From assembly GCF_026626305.1 (NCBI RefSeq), contig NZ_JAPNUE010000011.1, forward strand, positions 1 through 64,000: DNA of 64,000 bases. The letters run 5' to 3'. How positions within the stretch are numbered: position 1 is the stretch's first letter; each line of letters begins with the position of its first letter. Below are positions 9,764 through 18,081 of the stretch, piece after piece. The position numbers and the translations under genes were made by a program. Source of the stretch: Frigidibacter sp. RF13 (GTDB lineage: Bacteria > Pseudomonadota > Alphaproteobacteria > Rhodobacterales > Rhodobacteraceae). The notes below the pieces were generated by a model. It searched no databases. It saw only the letters and a program-made list of their open reading frames with translations, and was not told where the DNA came from.

Positions 9764-10509
9764 CGCCTCAGGATATAGATGTCCATGATCCAGCCATGGC
9801 GGGCGCGCGCCTCGGCGCGCGCGGCGATGATGCGGTCAGCTACGTCGGAGAGCGGGCCGGACAGGATGATCTCTTCCCACATGCCCACATAGGCGCCCCA
9901 CCAGATCGTCACGCCTTTGGGGTTGAGCGTTCGGAAGGAACTGTCGCCGTCCAGCATGATCGCAAGCGTGTCCACGCCCGCAGGCCAGCCCTCGTCGCGC
10001 AGGCGGCGGCCGGTGGTCACGGTGAAGGGCGCGCCGATCTCGTTGATCGGCATGGCATGCGCCGCCGTCAGCGCCTGCAGCGACGTGATCCCGGGAATGA
10101 CCCTGATGGTCAGCGGCAGGCTGCGCCCGACCCGTTCGGCGATGCGCAGCGTGCTGTCATAAAGCGACGGATCGCCCCATACGAGCAGCGCGACGCGGCC
10201 CGTCGGGCCGATTTCGGCAAGAATAGTGTCTTTCCAGATCGTGGCGATCGCATCGTGCCATTCATCCACCCGTGCCCGGTAGCTCTGGGTGGCCTCGTCC
10301 CGCACCGGCAGATCGAACTCGGCGATCCGGCTTGCGGGATTAGTGACGACATCCGCGACGATCGCCCGGCGCAGCTCGGCCAGATCGGCCTTGGTCTCGC
10401 CCTTGCGCGGAATGAGGATCAGGTCGGCGCCATTCAACGCCTTTATCGCCTGCAGGGTCAGATGGTCAGGGTTGCCGGTGCCGATGCCGACGAGCGACAG
10501 GTCTATCAT
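9754..10509 (-). CDS. cobF: Precorrin-6A synthase (deacetylating) CobF
   Basis: 251 aa from the ATG at 10509, preceded by GGAGGAGGGCGTG. It is a tetrapyrrole methylase fold: the N-terminal SAM-binding loop VGIGTGNPDHLTLQA and the central LLVWGDPSLYDST and VIPGITSLQALTAAHA motifs are visible. The long WWGAYVGMWEE C-terminus is specific to CobF. The enzyme methylates C1 of precorrin-5 and removes the acetyl group, a step of the aerobic pathway. It is the last minus-strand gene after cbtB-cbtA, but an intrinsic terminator lies between cbtA and cobF. Confidence 0.93.
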   Translation of the reverse strand: MIDLSLVGIGTGNPDHLTLQAIKALNGADLILIPRKGETKADLAELRRAIVADVVTNPASRIAEFDLPVRDEATQSYRARVDEWHDAIATIWKDTILAEIGPTGRVALLVWGDPSLYDSTLRIAERVGRSLPLTIRVIPGITSLQALTAAHAMPINEIGAPFTVTTGRRLRDEGWPAGVDTLAIMLDGDSSFRTLNPKGVTIWWGAYVGMWEEIILSGPLSDVADRIIAARAEARARHGWIMDIYILRRQG

Positions 10510-10533
10510 CACGCCCTCCTCCGGCCCTTCTCG

Positions 10534-10564
10534 CAAAAGACCCCGCGCAAGTCCATGCGCGGGG
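10534..10564 (-). terminator. Rho-independent terminator between cbtA and cobF
   Basis: On the minus strand, CCCCGCGCA (10556-10564) pairs with TGCGCGGGG (10541-10549) across a six-base loop, followed by TCTTTTGC. It lies 25 bases after the cbtA stop and 25 bases before the cobF start, so it may limit cobF expression or make it depend on read-through. Confidence 0.75.
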
Positions 10565-10588
10565 CCCGGTTTCAAGGGTCAACCGCTT

Positions 10589-11323
10589 TCAGGCCGCGGC
10601 CTTGCCGTTCCACAGTTTCGCGGCGACCCAGCCCATGAAGGCCCAGGTCACCAGCGCGGCGCCAAGGACGCGGGCGGCGAATGTCGCGGCCAGTTCCGGC
10701 GGAGCGGTGCCGAAGAACTGCTCCAGCTCCGGCGCGCCGATCACATGCGGCGCCGCCAGAAGCGCCCCGGCCGCCAGCGCAGTCAAAAGCGTGCGTCCAT
10801 AGGCCAGAAGCGCCAGCCCTGCGCCGGTGCACACAACCGTCGACCACCACCAGACCTGCCGCTCGCCCAGATCGGCTGCGACCGTGCCCGGCAGTTCCGG
10901 CGCCAGCCCCATGGCAGGCGCGAACTGGAAGGTCACGAAACCCGCGATCCCCCAGAGCACGCCTTCGGCGGCACCAACCGCAATGCCCATCTGCGCCGCA
11001 AGCGCCAGCCCGGCAACGAGGATCGTCGCATAGCCGGTATAGGTGAGCATGAAGAACATCACCGTCAGCGCATTGCGCCTCAGGGGCGATGCCTCCTCCT
11101 CGGCGACCTCATCAACGGCCTCGGCCGAAGGCTCGGCTGGCGCCGTGTGATCATGCGAATGACCATCGCCACCTTGGGCGCCCTGAAAATGCACCAGCGC
11201 GCCCGATTCATAGTCTTCGGCCAGAAGTAGCGCGTTCTGGACGAAAGCGAAATGCAGCAGGGCTGCCAGCAGCCCCGCCGCACAGCCGGCGAACAAGGCG
11301 CCGGCCAGCATACGTTGGATCAT
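10589..11323 (-). CDS. cbtA: CbtA family cobalt transporter subunit
   Basis: 244 aa integral membrane protein with about five hydrophobic helices. The N-terminal helix MIQRMLAGALFAGCAAGLLAA is followed by a loop with a histidine stretch (GHSHDH, about residues 54-59) that could bind metal. A GFVTFQFAPAMGLAPELPG motif characteristic of CbtA follows. CbtA and CbtB are predicted B12-regulated cobalt uptake proteins, usually placed behind a cobalamin riboswitch, as here. It follows cbtB by 21 bases. Confidence 0.92.
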   Translation of the reverse strand: MIQRMLAGALFAGCAAGLLAALLHFAFVQNALLLAEDYESGALVHFQGAQGGDGHSHDHTAPAEPSAEAVDEVAEEEASPLRRNALTVMFFMLTYTGYATILVAGLALAAQMGIAVGAAEGVLWGIAGFVTFQFAPAMGLAPELPGTVAADLGERQVWWWSTVVCTGAGLALLAYGRTLLTALAAGALLAAPHVIGAPELEQFFGTAPPELAATFAARVLGAALVTWAFMGWVAAKLWNGKAAA

Positions 11324-11344
11324 GTGAGGACCGTTCGTCCGGCC

Positions 11345-11515
11345 TTAGTGGCAGGGGAAGCCGGTCGCGTGGCGCATGTCATGCGCCGCGTCATGCAGCG
11401 TCGCAGACTGGGCATGGCCCGCAGCAAACAGGATAGCCCCGCCGATGAGCGTCACGAGGACGATCGACAGAAGGCCCGAGGCGGATTTGGCGGCGGTCTG
11501 GTTCAGCGCGTTCAT
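11345..11515 (-). CDS. cbtB: CbtB family cobalt transporter subunit
   Basis: 56 aa small membrane protein found by translating the gap between the riboswitch and cbtA. The start ATG at 11515 follows AAAGGAGAGACTT. One transmembrane helix lies at residues about 15-33 (LLSIVLVTLIGGAILFAAG). The C-terminus HDAAHDMRHATGFPCH is the conserved CbtB metal-binding tail, rich in His and ending in Cys-His. It is the first gene after a cobalamin riboswitch and is presumably repressed when cobalamin is abundant. Confidence 0.93.
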   Translation of the reverse strand: MNALNQTAAKSASGLLSIVLVTLIGGAILFAAGHAQSATLHDAAHDMRHATGFPCH

Positions 11516-11565
11516 AAGTCTCTCCTTTTGCCGTCACACCCGACGGCTTTCGCGTTTCACTCCCG

Positions 11566-11755
11566 CACGGCCGGTCTCCTGACTCGCGGGTCGAAGCGAT
11601 GCTTTCCGCCTTCCCGGGACACTCCCAGTGGCCTGATGGAAAGCCGCTCGCCGCTTACAGTCGCGGGGGCGGTTGGGGCTCCGGGTGCCGCCTTTGGTCC
11701 ACCCTTCCCCATTCCCGTTTCAGCCCCGGACGCTTCGCGCCTTGGGGCACCGTAC
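11566..11755 (-). promoter_or_regulatory. Cobalamin (AdoCbl) riboswitch upstream of cbtBA
   Basis: On the minus strand the conserved elements appear in order: GGTGCCCC near the 5' end, CGGGAATGGG, the core GCCCCCGCGACTGTAAGCGG, GCCACTGGG, CCCGGGAAGGCGG, and the 3' box CGACCCGCGAGTCAGGAGACC shortened by one at each end. This layout matches the B12-box riboswitch family. It lies about 50 bases ahead of cbtB and behind the DUF1636 gene that ends the cobL operon, so it controls cobalt uptake. Confidence 0.93.
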
Positions 11756-11850
11756 GAGGACCATCTGCGCCCGGAAGCCCCACCCGGTCAAGGCCGAAAG
11801 CGGCGCGGCTCTGCCGCAAAGCGACGAAACTGCCGGTTCGTGACGGGGGC

Positions 11851-12168
11851 TCATCCCGGAATGCGCGCGATCGCCTTCAGTCTGAGTCCGCCCAGTACCC
11901 GTGCATCGGGGAAAGCGCCGTCCGCCGAGGCCATGTAAAGACGTGCGAAAGTCTCGATCTCGGGCAGGTCGGCCTCGGTGATCTCGCCGAAAAGATAGGT
12001 CACCTTGCCCGTGGCGCGAAAGGCGAGCGTAGACGGTCGCGCGCAGCCCGACATGCAATCGGTTTCTCGCACAGTCACGCCGAGCGGCTCAAGCCGCTCG
12101 CGGACCGTGACCGCCAGTCCCGCCCGCCCGGCCGGACAGGAGGCACAGATGGTCGCGACCGTGCTCAT
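11851..12168 (-). CDS. DUF1636 ferredoxin-like protein (first of two paralogues)
   Basis: 105 aa. Paired cysteines resemble a thioredoxin-like [2Fe-2S] ferredoxin or metal-binding fold: CASCPAG near the N-terminus (residues about 8-12) and DCMSGCARP (about 37-42). These are followed by YLFGEITEADLPEI. DUF1636 genes occur almost only in cobalamin clusters, though their role is not established. Its start overlaps the stop of cobA (ATGA), so it ends the cobL-cobE-cobM-cobB-cobA operon. A second DUF1636 gene sits at 24871-25233. Confidence 0.85.
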   Translation of the reverse strand: MSTVATICASCPAGRAGLAVTVRERLEPLGVTVRETDCMSGCARPSTLAFRATGKVTYLFGEITEADLPEIETFARLYMASADGAFPDARVLGGLRLKAIARIPG

Positions 12169-12884
12169 GGCTCGACGAGCGGCCCGATCAGTATGAGCGC
12201 GGGCCCGTCCGACGCCTCCTCGGCAATCAGCTGCTCCATCGATGCGAGTGTGCCGCGCACCAGCTTTTCAGCCGGCGTAGAGACGCTTTCGGCCAGAAGC
12301 GCGGGCGTCTCGGGCGACAACCCCGCCGCCGTCAGGAGGCGACAAAGCTCCCCGAATGTCCGCTTCCCCATGAAGATAACCGTCGTCGCCGTCGGGTCGG
12401 CCAGCGCCGCGATGTTCAGATCCTCGGGCAGAGCGCCGGTCACATCATGCCCGGTGACGAACTGCACCCGCCGCGCCGTCAGCCGCCGGGTGAGCGGAAT
12501 GCCCGCCGCTGCCGCTGCCGCCATGGCCGAGGTCACGCCCGGGATGATCTCATAGGCAATGCCCGCTTCCCGGCAGGCTATGATCTCTTCCTCCAGCCGC
12601 CCGAAAAGCCCCGAATCTCCCGATTTCAGCCGCACCACTCGCGCACCCGACCGCGCGTAGTCGACCAGAAGCCGGCTCACATGATCCTGCTTCGGCGAAG
12701 GGCGGCCAGCGCGCTTGCCGACACCCACCAGATCGGCATCCGCGCGCGCATGCGTCAGGATCGGACCCGAGGACAGGTCGTCAAACAAAACGGCATCCGC
12801 CCTCTGCAGCCGGTCCACGGCCTTCAGCGTCAGCAATTCCGGATCCCCCGGCCCCGATGAGACGAAACTGACGAAACCGCTCAT
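12165..12884 (-). CDS. cobA: Uroporphyrinogen-III C-methyltransferase CobA
   Basis: 239 aa. It is a stand-alone SUMT without the CysG siroheme domains. Signatures are VSSGPGDPELLTLKAVDRLQ at the N-terminus, VGKRAGRPSPKQDHVSRLLV, VVRLKSGDSGLFGRLEEE and IIPGVTSAMAAAAAAGIPLT. It converts uroporphyrinogen III to precorrin-2 by methylation at C2 and C7 with two SAM, the entry step to cobalamin. Stop and start overlaps with cobB upstream and DUF1636 downstream indicate translational coupling. Confidence 0.93.
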   Translation of the reverse strand: MSGFVSFVSSGPGDPELLTLKAVDRLQRADAVLFDDLSSGPILTHARADADLVGVGKRAGRPSPKQDHVSRLLVDYARSGARVVRLKSGDSGLFGRLEEEIIACREAGIAYEIIPGVTSAMAAAAAAGIPLTRRLTARRVQFVTGHDVTGALPEDLNIAALADPTATTVIFMGKRTFGELCRLLTAAGLSPETPALLAESVSTPAEKLVRGTLASMEQLIAEEASDGPALILIGPLVEP

Positions 12885-14188
12885 GTCGCCTCCGCGATCA
12901 GGTGAAAGAAGGTGCCGGTGGCCAAACCCCGGCGCGATCCGGTCTCCGCCACCGCCTCGCCATTGGCATCCAGAACCGTCGCGAGCGTCCTATCCGGTTG
13001 CTCAAGGATTGTCGAATAGTGGAACTCATGGCCCCTGAGCCGGGCACCGGCCGAATAACCCGGCATCGGCGCCTCCAGCGTCGCCAGCCGGTAGCCCAGA
13101 TGCATCCGCCGCTTTTCATAAGTGGTGACAAGCCCCAGAAGCCCCGCCATCCGATGGCGGACACCCTCCTTGTCGACGATTGCCTCGCCCATCGCCATAT
13201 AGCCCCCGCATTCGCCATGGACGGGCCGCGTCCCGGCAAAGTGCTGCAGCCCCGCCCGGAAGTGCTCCGCCGCCGCCAGCCGTCCGCCATGCAGCTCCGG
13301 ATAGCCGCCGGGCAACCAGCAGCAATCGGCGGAGGGATCCGGCGCCTCATCCGCCAACGGCGAGAAGGGCAGGATCTCTGCCCCAGCCCGGCGCCAGCCG
13401 TCCAGAAGGTGCGGATAGACGAAGGAAAAGGCCTCATCCCGCGCCAGGGCGACCCGTTGGCCGGGCGGCACGACAGGCCGGGGCGGCCCCGAGAGCCGCG
13501 TGGGTGCCGCCGCCGCAACCAGCGCCTCCAGATCGACATGCGCGGCCACGAATGCCCCCGCCTCGCTGATGATCCGGTCGAGCTCTGGCGTCTCCTCGGC
13601 CTGCACAAGGCCCAGATGCCGCTCCGGCATCTCGATCGAGGCGCGGCGCGGCAGGGCGCCGAAAACCGAGATCCCTGCCGCCGCCATGCCACCCCGCACC
13701 AAAGCCTCATGGCGCGGCGAGGCCACGCGATTCAAGACGGCGCCCGCCAGCCGCACTCCCGCGCGCATCATGACAAAGCCCCGCGCCACCGCCGCCGCCG
13801 ATTGCGCCTGACCCGAGACGTCGAGCACCAGCACCACCGGCCATCCGGTCAACGCTGCAATATCGGCGCTTGCACCCGTCCCCGCCTCGCCAGGGCCCGC
13901 CACCCCGTCGAACAACCCCATGGAACCTTCAGCTAGGATAAGGTCCGTGCCCGCCGCCTCTCCGATCAGCCCGGCGATACGGTCCGCCCCCATCGCCCAG
14001 CTTTCGAGGTTACAGGACGCCCGCCCCGATGCGGCGCGATGAAAGGCCGGATCAATGTAATCCGGCCCGTTCTTGAACGGCTGCACCGCCATCCCCCGCG
14101 CCCGGAAAGCTGCCAGAAGCCCCAGCATCAAAGTGGTCTTCCCCGTCCCCGAGGCTGGCGCCGAAATGATCAGGCCGGGCGGCATCAT
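12881..14188 (-). CDS. cobB: Cobyrinate/hydrogenobyrinate a,c-diamide synthase CobB
   Basis: 435 aa from the ATG at 14188 (a second ATG follows at 14185). The N-terminal Walker A loop is SAPASGTGKTTLMLGLL, with FKNGPDYIDPAFHRAAS typical of CobB/CbiA. The C-terminal half is a class I glutamine amidotransferase with the nucleophile Cys in HGECGGYMAMGEA and a terminal His in GHEFHYS. It amidates the a and c side chains with glutamine and ATP. The open frame upstream to 14362 runs through the intergenic repeat and is not used. Confidence 0.93.
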   Translation of the reverse strand: MMPPGLIISAPASGTGKTTLMLGLLAAFRARGMAVQPFKNGPDYIDPAFHRAASGRASCNLESWAMGADRIAGLIGEAAGTDLILAEGSMGLFDGVAGPGEAGTGASADIAALTGWPVVLVLDVSGQAQSAAAVARGFVMMRAGVRLAGAVLNRVASPRHEALVRGGMAAAGISVFGALPRRASIEMPERHLGLVQAEETPELDRIISEAGAFVAAHVDLEALVAAAAPTRLSGPPRPVVPPGQRVALARDEAFSFVYPHLLDGWRRAGAEILPFSPLADEAPDPSADCCWLPGGYPELHGGRLAAAEHFRAGLQHFAGTRPVHGECGGYMAMGEAIVDKEGVRHRMAGLLGLVTTYEKRRMHLGYRLATLEAPMPGYSAGARLRGHEFHYSTILEQPDRTLATVLDANGEAVAETGSRRGLATGTFFHLIAEAT

Positions 14189-14200
14189 GCCCTTCTCCCC

Positions 14201-14281
14201 ACGTTCTGTCCCGAAATACTCCGGGAGGGTCCGGGAGGGCAGAGCCCTCCCGGCGGGTCGGCCCGCCGCAGGCGGGACGAA
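14201..14281. repeat. Intergenic palindromic (REP-like) repeat, copy 1
   Basis: Between cobM and cobB. It starts with ACGTTCTGTCCCGAAATACT (14201-14220), shared with the stretch just before the IS1595-family transposon (28537-28556). A strong hairpin follows: CCGGGAGGG 14231-14239 with 14245-14253, then more GC-rich inverted repeats. It has no T-run, so it is not a clear intrinsic terminator. Confidence 0.6.
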
Positions 14282-14294
14282 ATTCGCATGTTCC

Positions 14295-15077
14295 TCACGA
14301 CGCCTCCGGAAAGCGCGGATCGGTGCCGACCGGCCGGTAGCGCCGGTCGTAATTGCCCGCATAGAGCCTGCTCTCGTCGAAAGCCTCGGCCCCGATCGAG
14401 TGCCCGACGAAAATCAATGCCGTCCGTTCCATCTCCGCCCCGATCGCAGTCCTGAGCGTGCCGAGCGTCGCCCGGACGATCCGCTGGTCGGGCCAGGTCG
14501 CTCGCCAGATCACCGCCACCGGACAATCGGCGCCGTAATGGGGCGTAAGGTCGGCCACCACGTCTTCTAGCACATGGATTGACAGATGGATGGCCAGCAC
14601 CGCACCGGTGCGGGCAAAGCTCTCCAAAGTCTCGCGCTCGGGCATCGCCGTCGCCCGGCCTGAGGTTCGGGTCAGCACCACCGATTGCGCCACGCCAGGC
14701 AGGGTCAGTTCGGCCCCGAGTGCCGCCGCCGCTGCCGCAAAGGACGGCACACCTGGCGTCACATCGTAGGGGATGTTCAGCGCGCGCAACCGCCGCAATT
14801 GCTCGCCCATCGCCGACCAGACCGACAGGTCGCCTGAATGGAGCCGTGCCACGTCTTTGCCTTCGGCATGCGCGGCAGCGATCTCGGCGATGATCTCGTC
14901 CAGCGACAGGGGCGCTGTATTCACGATCCGGGCGCCCGGCGGGCAGTGCGACAGGATCGCTTCCGGCACCAGCGATCCGGCATAAAGACAGACGGGCGAC
15001 GCCGCGATCAGATCGCGGCCGCGGATCGTGATCAGGTCGGCCGCGCCGGGCCCTGCGCCGATGAAATGTACCGTCAT
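14295..15077 (-). CDS. cobM: Precorrin-4 C11-methyltransferase CobM
   Basis: 260 aa. The tetrapyrrole methylase fold starts with [18 protein letters not shown], followed by [39 protein letters not shown] and [20 protein letters not shown], all typical of CobM/CbiF. It methylates C11 of precorrin-4 to give precorrin-5. The start overlaps the stop of cobE (ATGA). A gap of about 106 bases holding a palindromic repeat separates it from cobB downstream. Confidence 0.93.
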   Translation of the reverse strand: MTVHFIGAGPGAADLITIRGRDLIAASPVCLYAGSLVPEAILSHCPPGARIVNTAPLSLDEIIAEIAAAHAEGKDVARLHSGDLSVWSAMGEQLRRLRALNIPYDVTPGVPSFAAAAAALGAELTLPGVAQSVVLTRTSGRATAMPERETLESFARTGAVLAIHLSIHVLEDVVADLTPHYGADCPVAVIWRATWPDQRIVRATLGTLRTAIGAEMERTALIFVGHSIGAEAFDESRLYAGNYDRRYRPVGTDPRFPEAS

Positions 15078-15436
15078 GCCCCGTCCCTCTCCGCAATCGC
15101 CACAGTCGCCAGCCCGTCGCCCGATACGACCCGTGGCCCGATAAGTCGCGCGCCCGGACCACAGGCAACCAAGGCCGCCGCCTCGGCGACCGAGCCTGTG
15201 CCGAAGCGTTCGGCGACCTTTGCTGAATGTGTCAGAACCACTGCCCTAGCTAGAAGGTCGCGCGGCACCGCGACAAGCGGCAGGCCCAAAGCGCGCGCGA
15301 ACGCGCCCGCGACCGGTGCAGAGGCCTTGCGATCCGCTGTTGCCAGCGCCGTCACCCCGCCGCCCGCCCGCGCCAGCGCGTCCTGCAGCGACGCGACCGT
15401 CGCCGCCCCCCGGAAGCCAAAACCCGCGACCCTCAT
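15074..15436 (-). CDS. cobE: CobE family cobalamin biosynthesis protein (CbiG C-terminal-like)
   Basis: 120 aa from the ATG at 15436; the longer open frame upstream to 15712 is only the shadow of cobL. The N-terminus [20 protein letters not shown], the middle [12 protein letters not shown] and the C-terminal [21 protein letters not shown] match the small CobE/CbiG-C domain. In anaerobic CbiG this domain accompanies opening of the delta-lactone; the separate role of CobE in the aerobic pathway is unclear. Overlaps cobL upstream and cobM downstream by four bases each. Confidence 0.88.
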   Translation of the reverse strand: MRVAGFGFRGAATVASLQDALARAGGGVTALATADRKASAPVAGAFARALGLPLVAVPRDLLARAVVLTHSAKVAERFGTGSVAEAAALVACGPGARLIGPRVVSGDGLATVAIAERDGA

Positions 15437-16620
15437 GTCTCGGCGCTCCACTGCACTACCGGACGGGCGTGGTTCCAACCGCGAAGTTGGCCAAGCGGAC
15501 CGGCCATTGCCAGATCGATCCGCAGAAGCGTGCCGCCGAACCTGTCTTGGGCAGCCACGAGCACCGCCTCCGATTCCAGCGTCACCGCATTGGCGACGAT
15601 CCGCGTTGCTTCGGGCACAGCGTGAAAAATGGTCTCTATTCCTGCCAAATCGGCACCACCCCCGATGAAAACGGCATCCGGCACAGCAAGTGACCCCAGC
15701 ATCTCTCGCCATTCGCCGGTCGTGACCGTCAGCCGGTGATCGATGCCGAAGCTTCTAGCGTTCCGGCCGACGATTGCCGCCCGGTCTGCCCGTGCCTCGA
15801 CCGCTTGGGCCCGCGTTCCGGGCGCGGCCAGGCACCATTCGACCGAGATCGAGCCGGATCCGGCGCCAAGATCCCACAGAACCTCCCCCGGCCTCGGGGC
15901 AAGCGCCGACAGGGTCAGCGCCCGGACCGGCCGCTTGGTCATCACGCCGTCGGTTTCAAAGAGATCGTCGGCTAGTCCCGAGGCACGGGACAGGCCGCGC
16001 GCGCCGGCAGCCTCGATTGCCAGTGCCACCGGATGAGTGACGTCCGTCAGCGCAAAACCCTCGGCCGATGTCTTGCGGACCCGTTCGCGCGGGCCACCCA
16101 GCGCCTCCAGTACGGTGAGGGTCGATGGGCCGAAGCCGGCCTTTGTCAGCCAGTCCGCCATATGGCCGACCGCCGCACCGTCGCGCATCAGGCAGATCAG
16201 CCGCTGGCCGCGGGTCAGGACCGGCCTCAGCCGTTCGAACGGAGCGGCATGAAGGCCGAAACAGAAGGTTTCCTCGATCCGCCAGCCCATTCGGGCGGCA
16301 GAGTGAGAAAAGGTTGAGGGTGCCGGATGGCAGGTCCATTCGCCGGGCGGAAGCGCTTGCGCAAGGCTGCCGCCCGCCCCGAACCAGAACGGATCGCCCG
16401 AGGCCAGCACCACGACTTTCCGGCCCGCTTCGGCCAGGACTGGGTCGATCTTGAACGGCACCGGCCAGTCCCGCCCGCGCGCGCCGGCGTTGACGAGCGC
16501 CAGATGACGCGGCCCACCGAAGATCACATCCGCTGCTGACAGCGCGGCACGGCTTGCCTCCGGCAGGCCCGCCGGTCCATCTTCGCCCAGACCCACGATT
16601 GTCAGCCAGGGATCAGACAT
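15433..16620 (-). CDS. cobL: Precorrin-6Y C5,15-methyltransferase (decarboxylating) CobL
   Basis: 395 aa. It is a CbiE-CbiT fusion. The N-terminal CbiE half has IVGLGEDGPAGLPEASRAAL and VVLASGDPFWFGAGGSLAQ. The C-terminal CbiT half is a Rossmann methyltransferase with VLWDLGAGSGSISVEWCLA and VFIGGGADL. It methylates C5 and C15 and removes the C12 acetate carboxyl, giving precorrin-8x. The start ATG at 16620 follows GAGGAGGCGCGTC, and this ribosome-binding site lies inside the divergent cobK gene. The two start codons share two bases. Confidence 0.94.
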   Translation of the reverse strand: MSDPWLTIVGLGEDGPAGLPEASRAALSAADVIFGGPRHLALVNAGARGRDWPVPFKIDPVLAEAGRKVVVLASGDPFWFGAGGSLAQALPPGEWTCHPAPSTFSHSAARMGWRIEETFCFGLHAAPFERLRPVLTRGQRLICLMRDGAAVGHMADWLTKAGFGPSTLTVLEALGGPRERVRKTSAEGFALTDVTHPVALAIEAAGARGLSRASGLADDLFETDGVMTKRPVRALTLSALAPRPGEVLWDLGAGSGSISVEWCLAAPGTRAQAVEARADRAAIVGRNARSFGIDHRLTVTTGEWREMLGSLAVPDAVFIGGGADLAGIETIFHAVPEATRIVANAVTLESEAVLVAAQDRFGGTLLRIDLAMAGPLGQLRGWNHARPVVQWSAET

Positions 16621-17371
16621 GACGCGCCTCCTCATCCTCGGTGGCACGACGGAAGCCAGCGCCCTCGCCCGCGCCGTGGCAGAGGCGGGTATTCCGGCGG
16701 TCTTTTCCTATGCTGGCCGCACAGAAGCCCCGGTTGGCCAGCCGCTGCCGACCCGTATCGGCGGGTTTGGTGGCGTCGCAGGTCTTGAGGCCTACCTGCG
16801 CGACGCGGCGATCAGCCATGTGATCGACGCCACCCATCCGTTCGCAGCCCAAATGAGCCGCAATGCCGTTGCTGCCAGCAAGGCGGCCGGCGTCCCGCTG
16901 TGCAGCCTGGAGCGGCCAGCCTGGGTGGCAGGCCAAGGCGACAACTGGCATCACGCGCCCGACATTGCGGCTGCCGTCGCCATCCTGCCCGAAGCCCCGG
17001 CGCGGGTCTTTCTGGCGATTGGCAAGCAGAACCTGAACCTCTTCGCCGCAAAACCCCAACACCATTACCTCTTGCGCCTTGTCGACCCACCCGAAGGTCC
17101 GCTGCCCTTGCCGGACGCTGAAGCCGTGATTGCGCGCGGGCCTTTCACCGAGCCGGGCGACCGGGCGCTGCTTTCTGATCATCGCATCAGCCATATCGTC
17201 GCGAAGAACGCCGGTGGCACGGGGGCAGAGGCCAAGTTGCAGGCGGCGCGCGCGCTTGGTTTGCCGGTGATCCTGATCGACCGGCCGGAGGTGCCGGCCC
17301 GCAGGGTTCTGGCGACGGTCGCCGAAGTGATGGGCTGGATTGCCGATCATCCGACCCGCCTCGGCGAATAG
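16619..17371 (+). CDS. cobK: Precorrin-6A reductase CobK
   Basis: 250 aa. The N-terminal dinucleotide-binding segment is LLILGGTTEASALARAVAEA, followed by the family motif HVIDATHPFAAQMSRNAV and C-terminal VAKNAGGTGAEAKLQAARALG. It reduces precorrin-6A to precorrin-6B with NADPH. It is the only cobalamin gene of the central block on the plus strand. Its ATG (16619-16621) shares two bases with the ATG of divergent cobL (16618-16620), and its ribosome-binding site (AGGGA) lies inside cobL. The 3' end overlaps cobJ by 25 bases tail to tail. Its promoter must therefore lie within cobL. Confidence 0.93.
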   Translation: MTRLLILGGTTEASALARAVAEAGIPAVFSYAGRTEAPVGQPLPTRIGGFGGVAGLEAYLRDAAISHVIDATHPFAAQMSRNAVAASKAAGVPLCSLERPAWVAGQGDNWHHAPDIAAAVAILPEAPARVFLAIGKQNLNLFAAKPQHHYLLRLVDPPEGPLPLPDAEAVIARGPFTEPGDRALLSDHRISHIVAKNAGGTGAEAKLQAARALGLPVILIDRPEVPARRVLATVAEVMGWIADHPTRLGE

Positions 17372-18081
17372 ACCCAGCGCCCGACGCGCCGGGTATCTTC
17401 GTTCCCGACAATCACCATCGTCCGCATGTCCGCCATGTCTGGCGTGGCCTCGTCCAGCCGCACGACCCGCGTTTCCTCTTCGCCGGTCGTCACCGCGCGG
17501 GCGAAGGCGATCAGCACATGCCCTGGCAATTCCGCCCGCAAGATTTCCAGCACCCGTTCGAACCGCCCCGGCCGCGATGCGGCGCGCGGGTTGTAGAAGG
17601 CCATGGCAAAGCCGCCCTGCGCGGCGAGGCGCAGGCGTTTCTCGATCAGGTCCCAGGGTTTGAGATTGTCTGAAAGGTTGATCGCGCAGAAATCATGACC
17701 CAAAGGCGCCCCGAGCCGCGCGGCGGCGGCGAGCATCGCGGTAATGCCAGGCAGGATCTCGATATCGTAGCCATCCGGGTCGGATCGGGTCTCCAAAGCC
17801 TCGAAAAGCGCGGCAGCCATGGCAAAAACGCCTGGATCACCGGACGAAACGATGACCACCTGCTTGCCTGCCGAAGCCATGTCCAGCGCATGGTTGGCGC
17901 GGTCCAGTTCCACCCGGTTGTCGGAAGGATGCAGTCGCAGGCCCGGCCGTTCAGCGACCCGCGCGACGTAGGGAATATATCCCACCACATCGGTCGCCTC
18001 GGCCAGCGCCGCGCGCACCTGTTCGGTCACCATTGCCTCGTCCCCGGGGCCGAGCCCGGCGACCTTTACCCATCCCGTCAT
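17347..18081 (-). CDS. cobJ: Precorrin-3B C17-methyltransferase CobJ
   Basis: 244 aa from the ATG at 18081. The tetrapyrrole methylase signatures are VKVAGLGPGDEAMVTEQVRA at the start, GYIPYVARV, VVIVSSGDPGVFAMAAALFE, ILPGITAMLAAAARLGAPLG and the CobJ-typical DFCAINLSDNLKPWDLIEKR. It methylates C17 during ring contraction, yielding precorrin-4. Its start overlaps the stop of cobI by four bases. It is the last gene of the riboswitch-led minus-strand operon beginning at 25233. Confidence 0.94.
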   Translation of the reverse strand: MTGWVKVAGLGPGDEAMVTEQVRAALAEATDVVGYIPYVARVAERPGLRLHPSDNRVELDRANHALDMASAGKQVVIVSSGDPGVFAMAAALFEALETRSDPDGYDIEILPGITAMLAAAARLGAPLGHDFCAINLSDNLKPWDLIEKRLRLAAQGGFAMAFYNPRAASRPGRFERVLEILRAELPGHVLIAFARAVTTGEEETRVVRLDEATPDMADMRTMVIVGNEDTRRVGRWVYSPRRVG

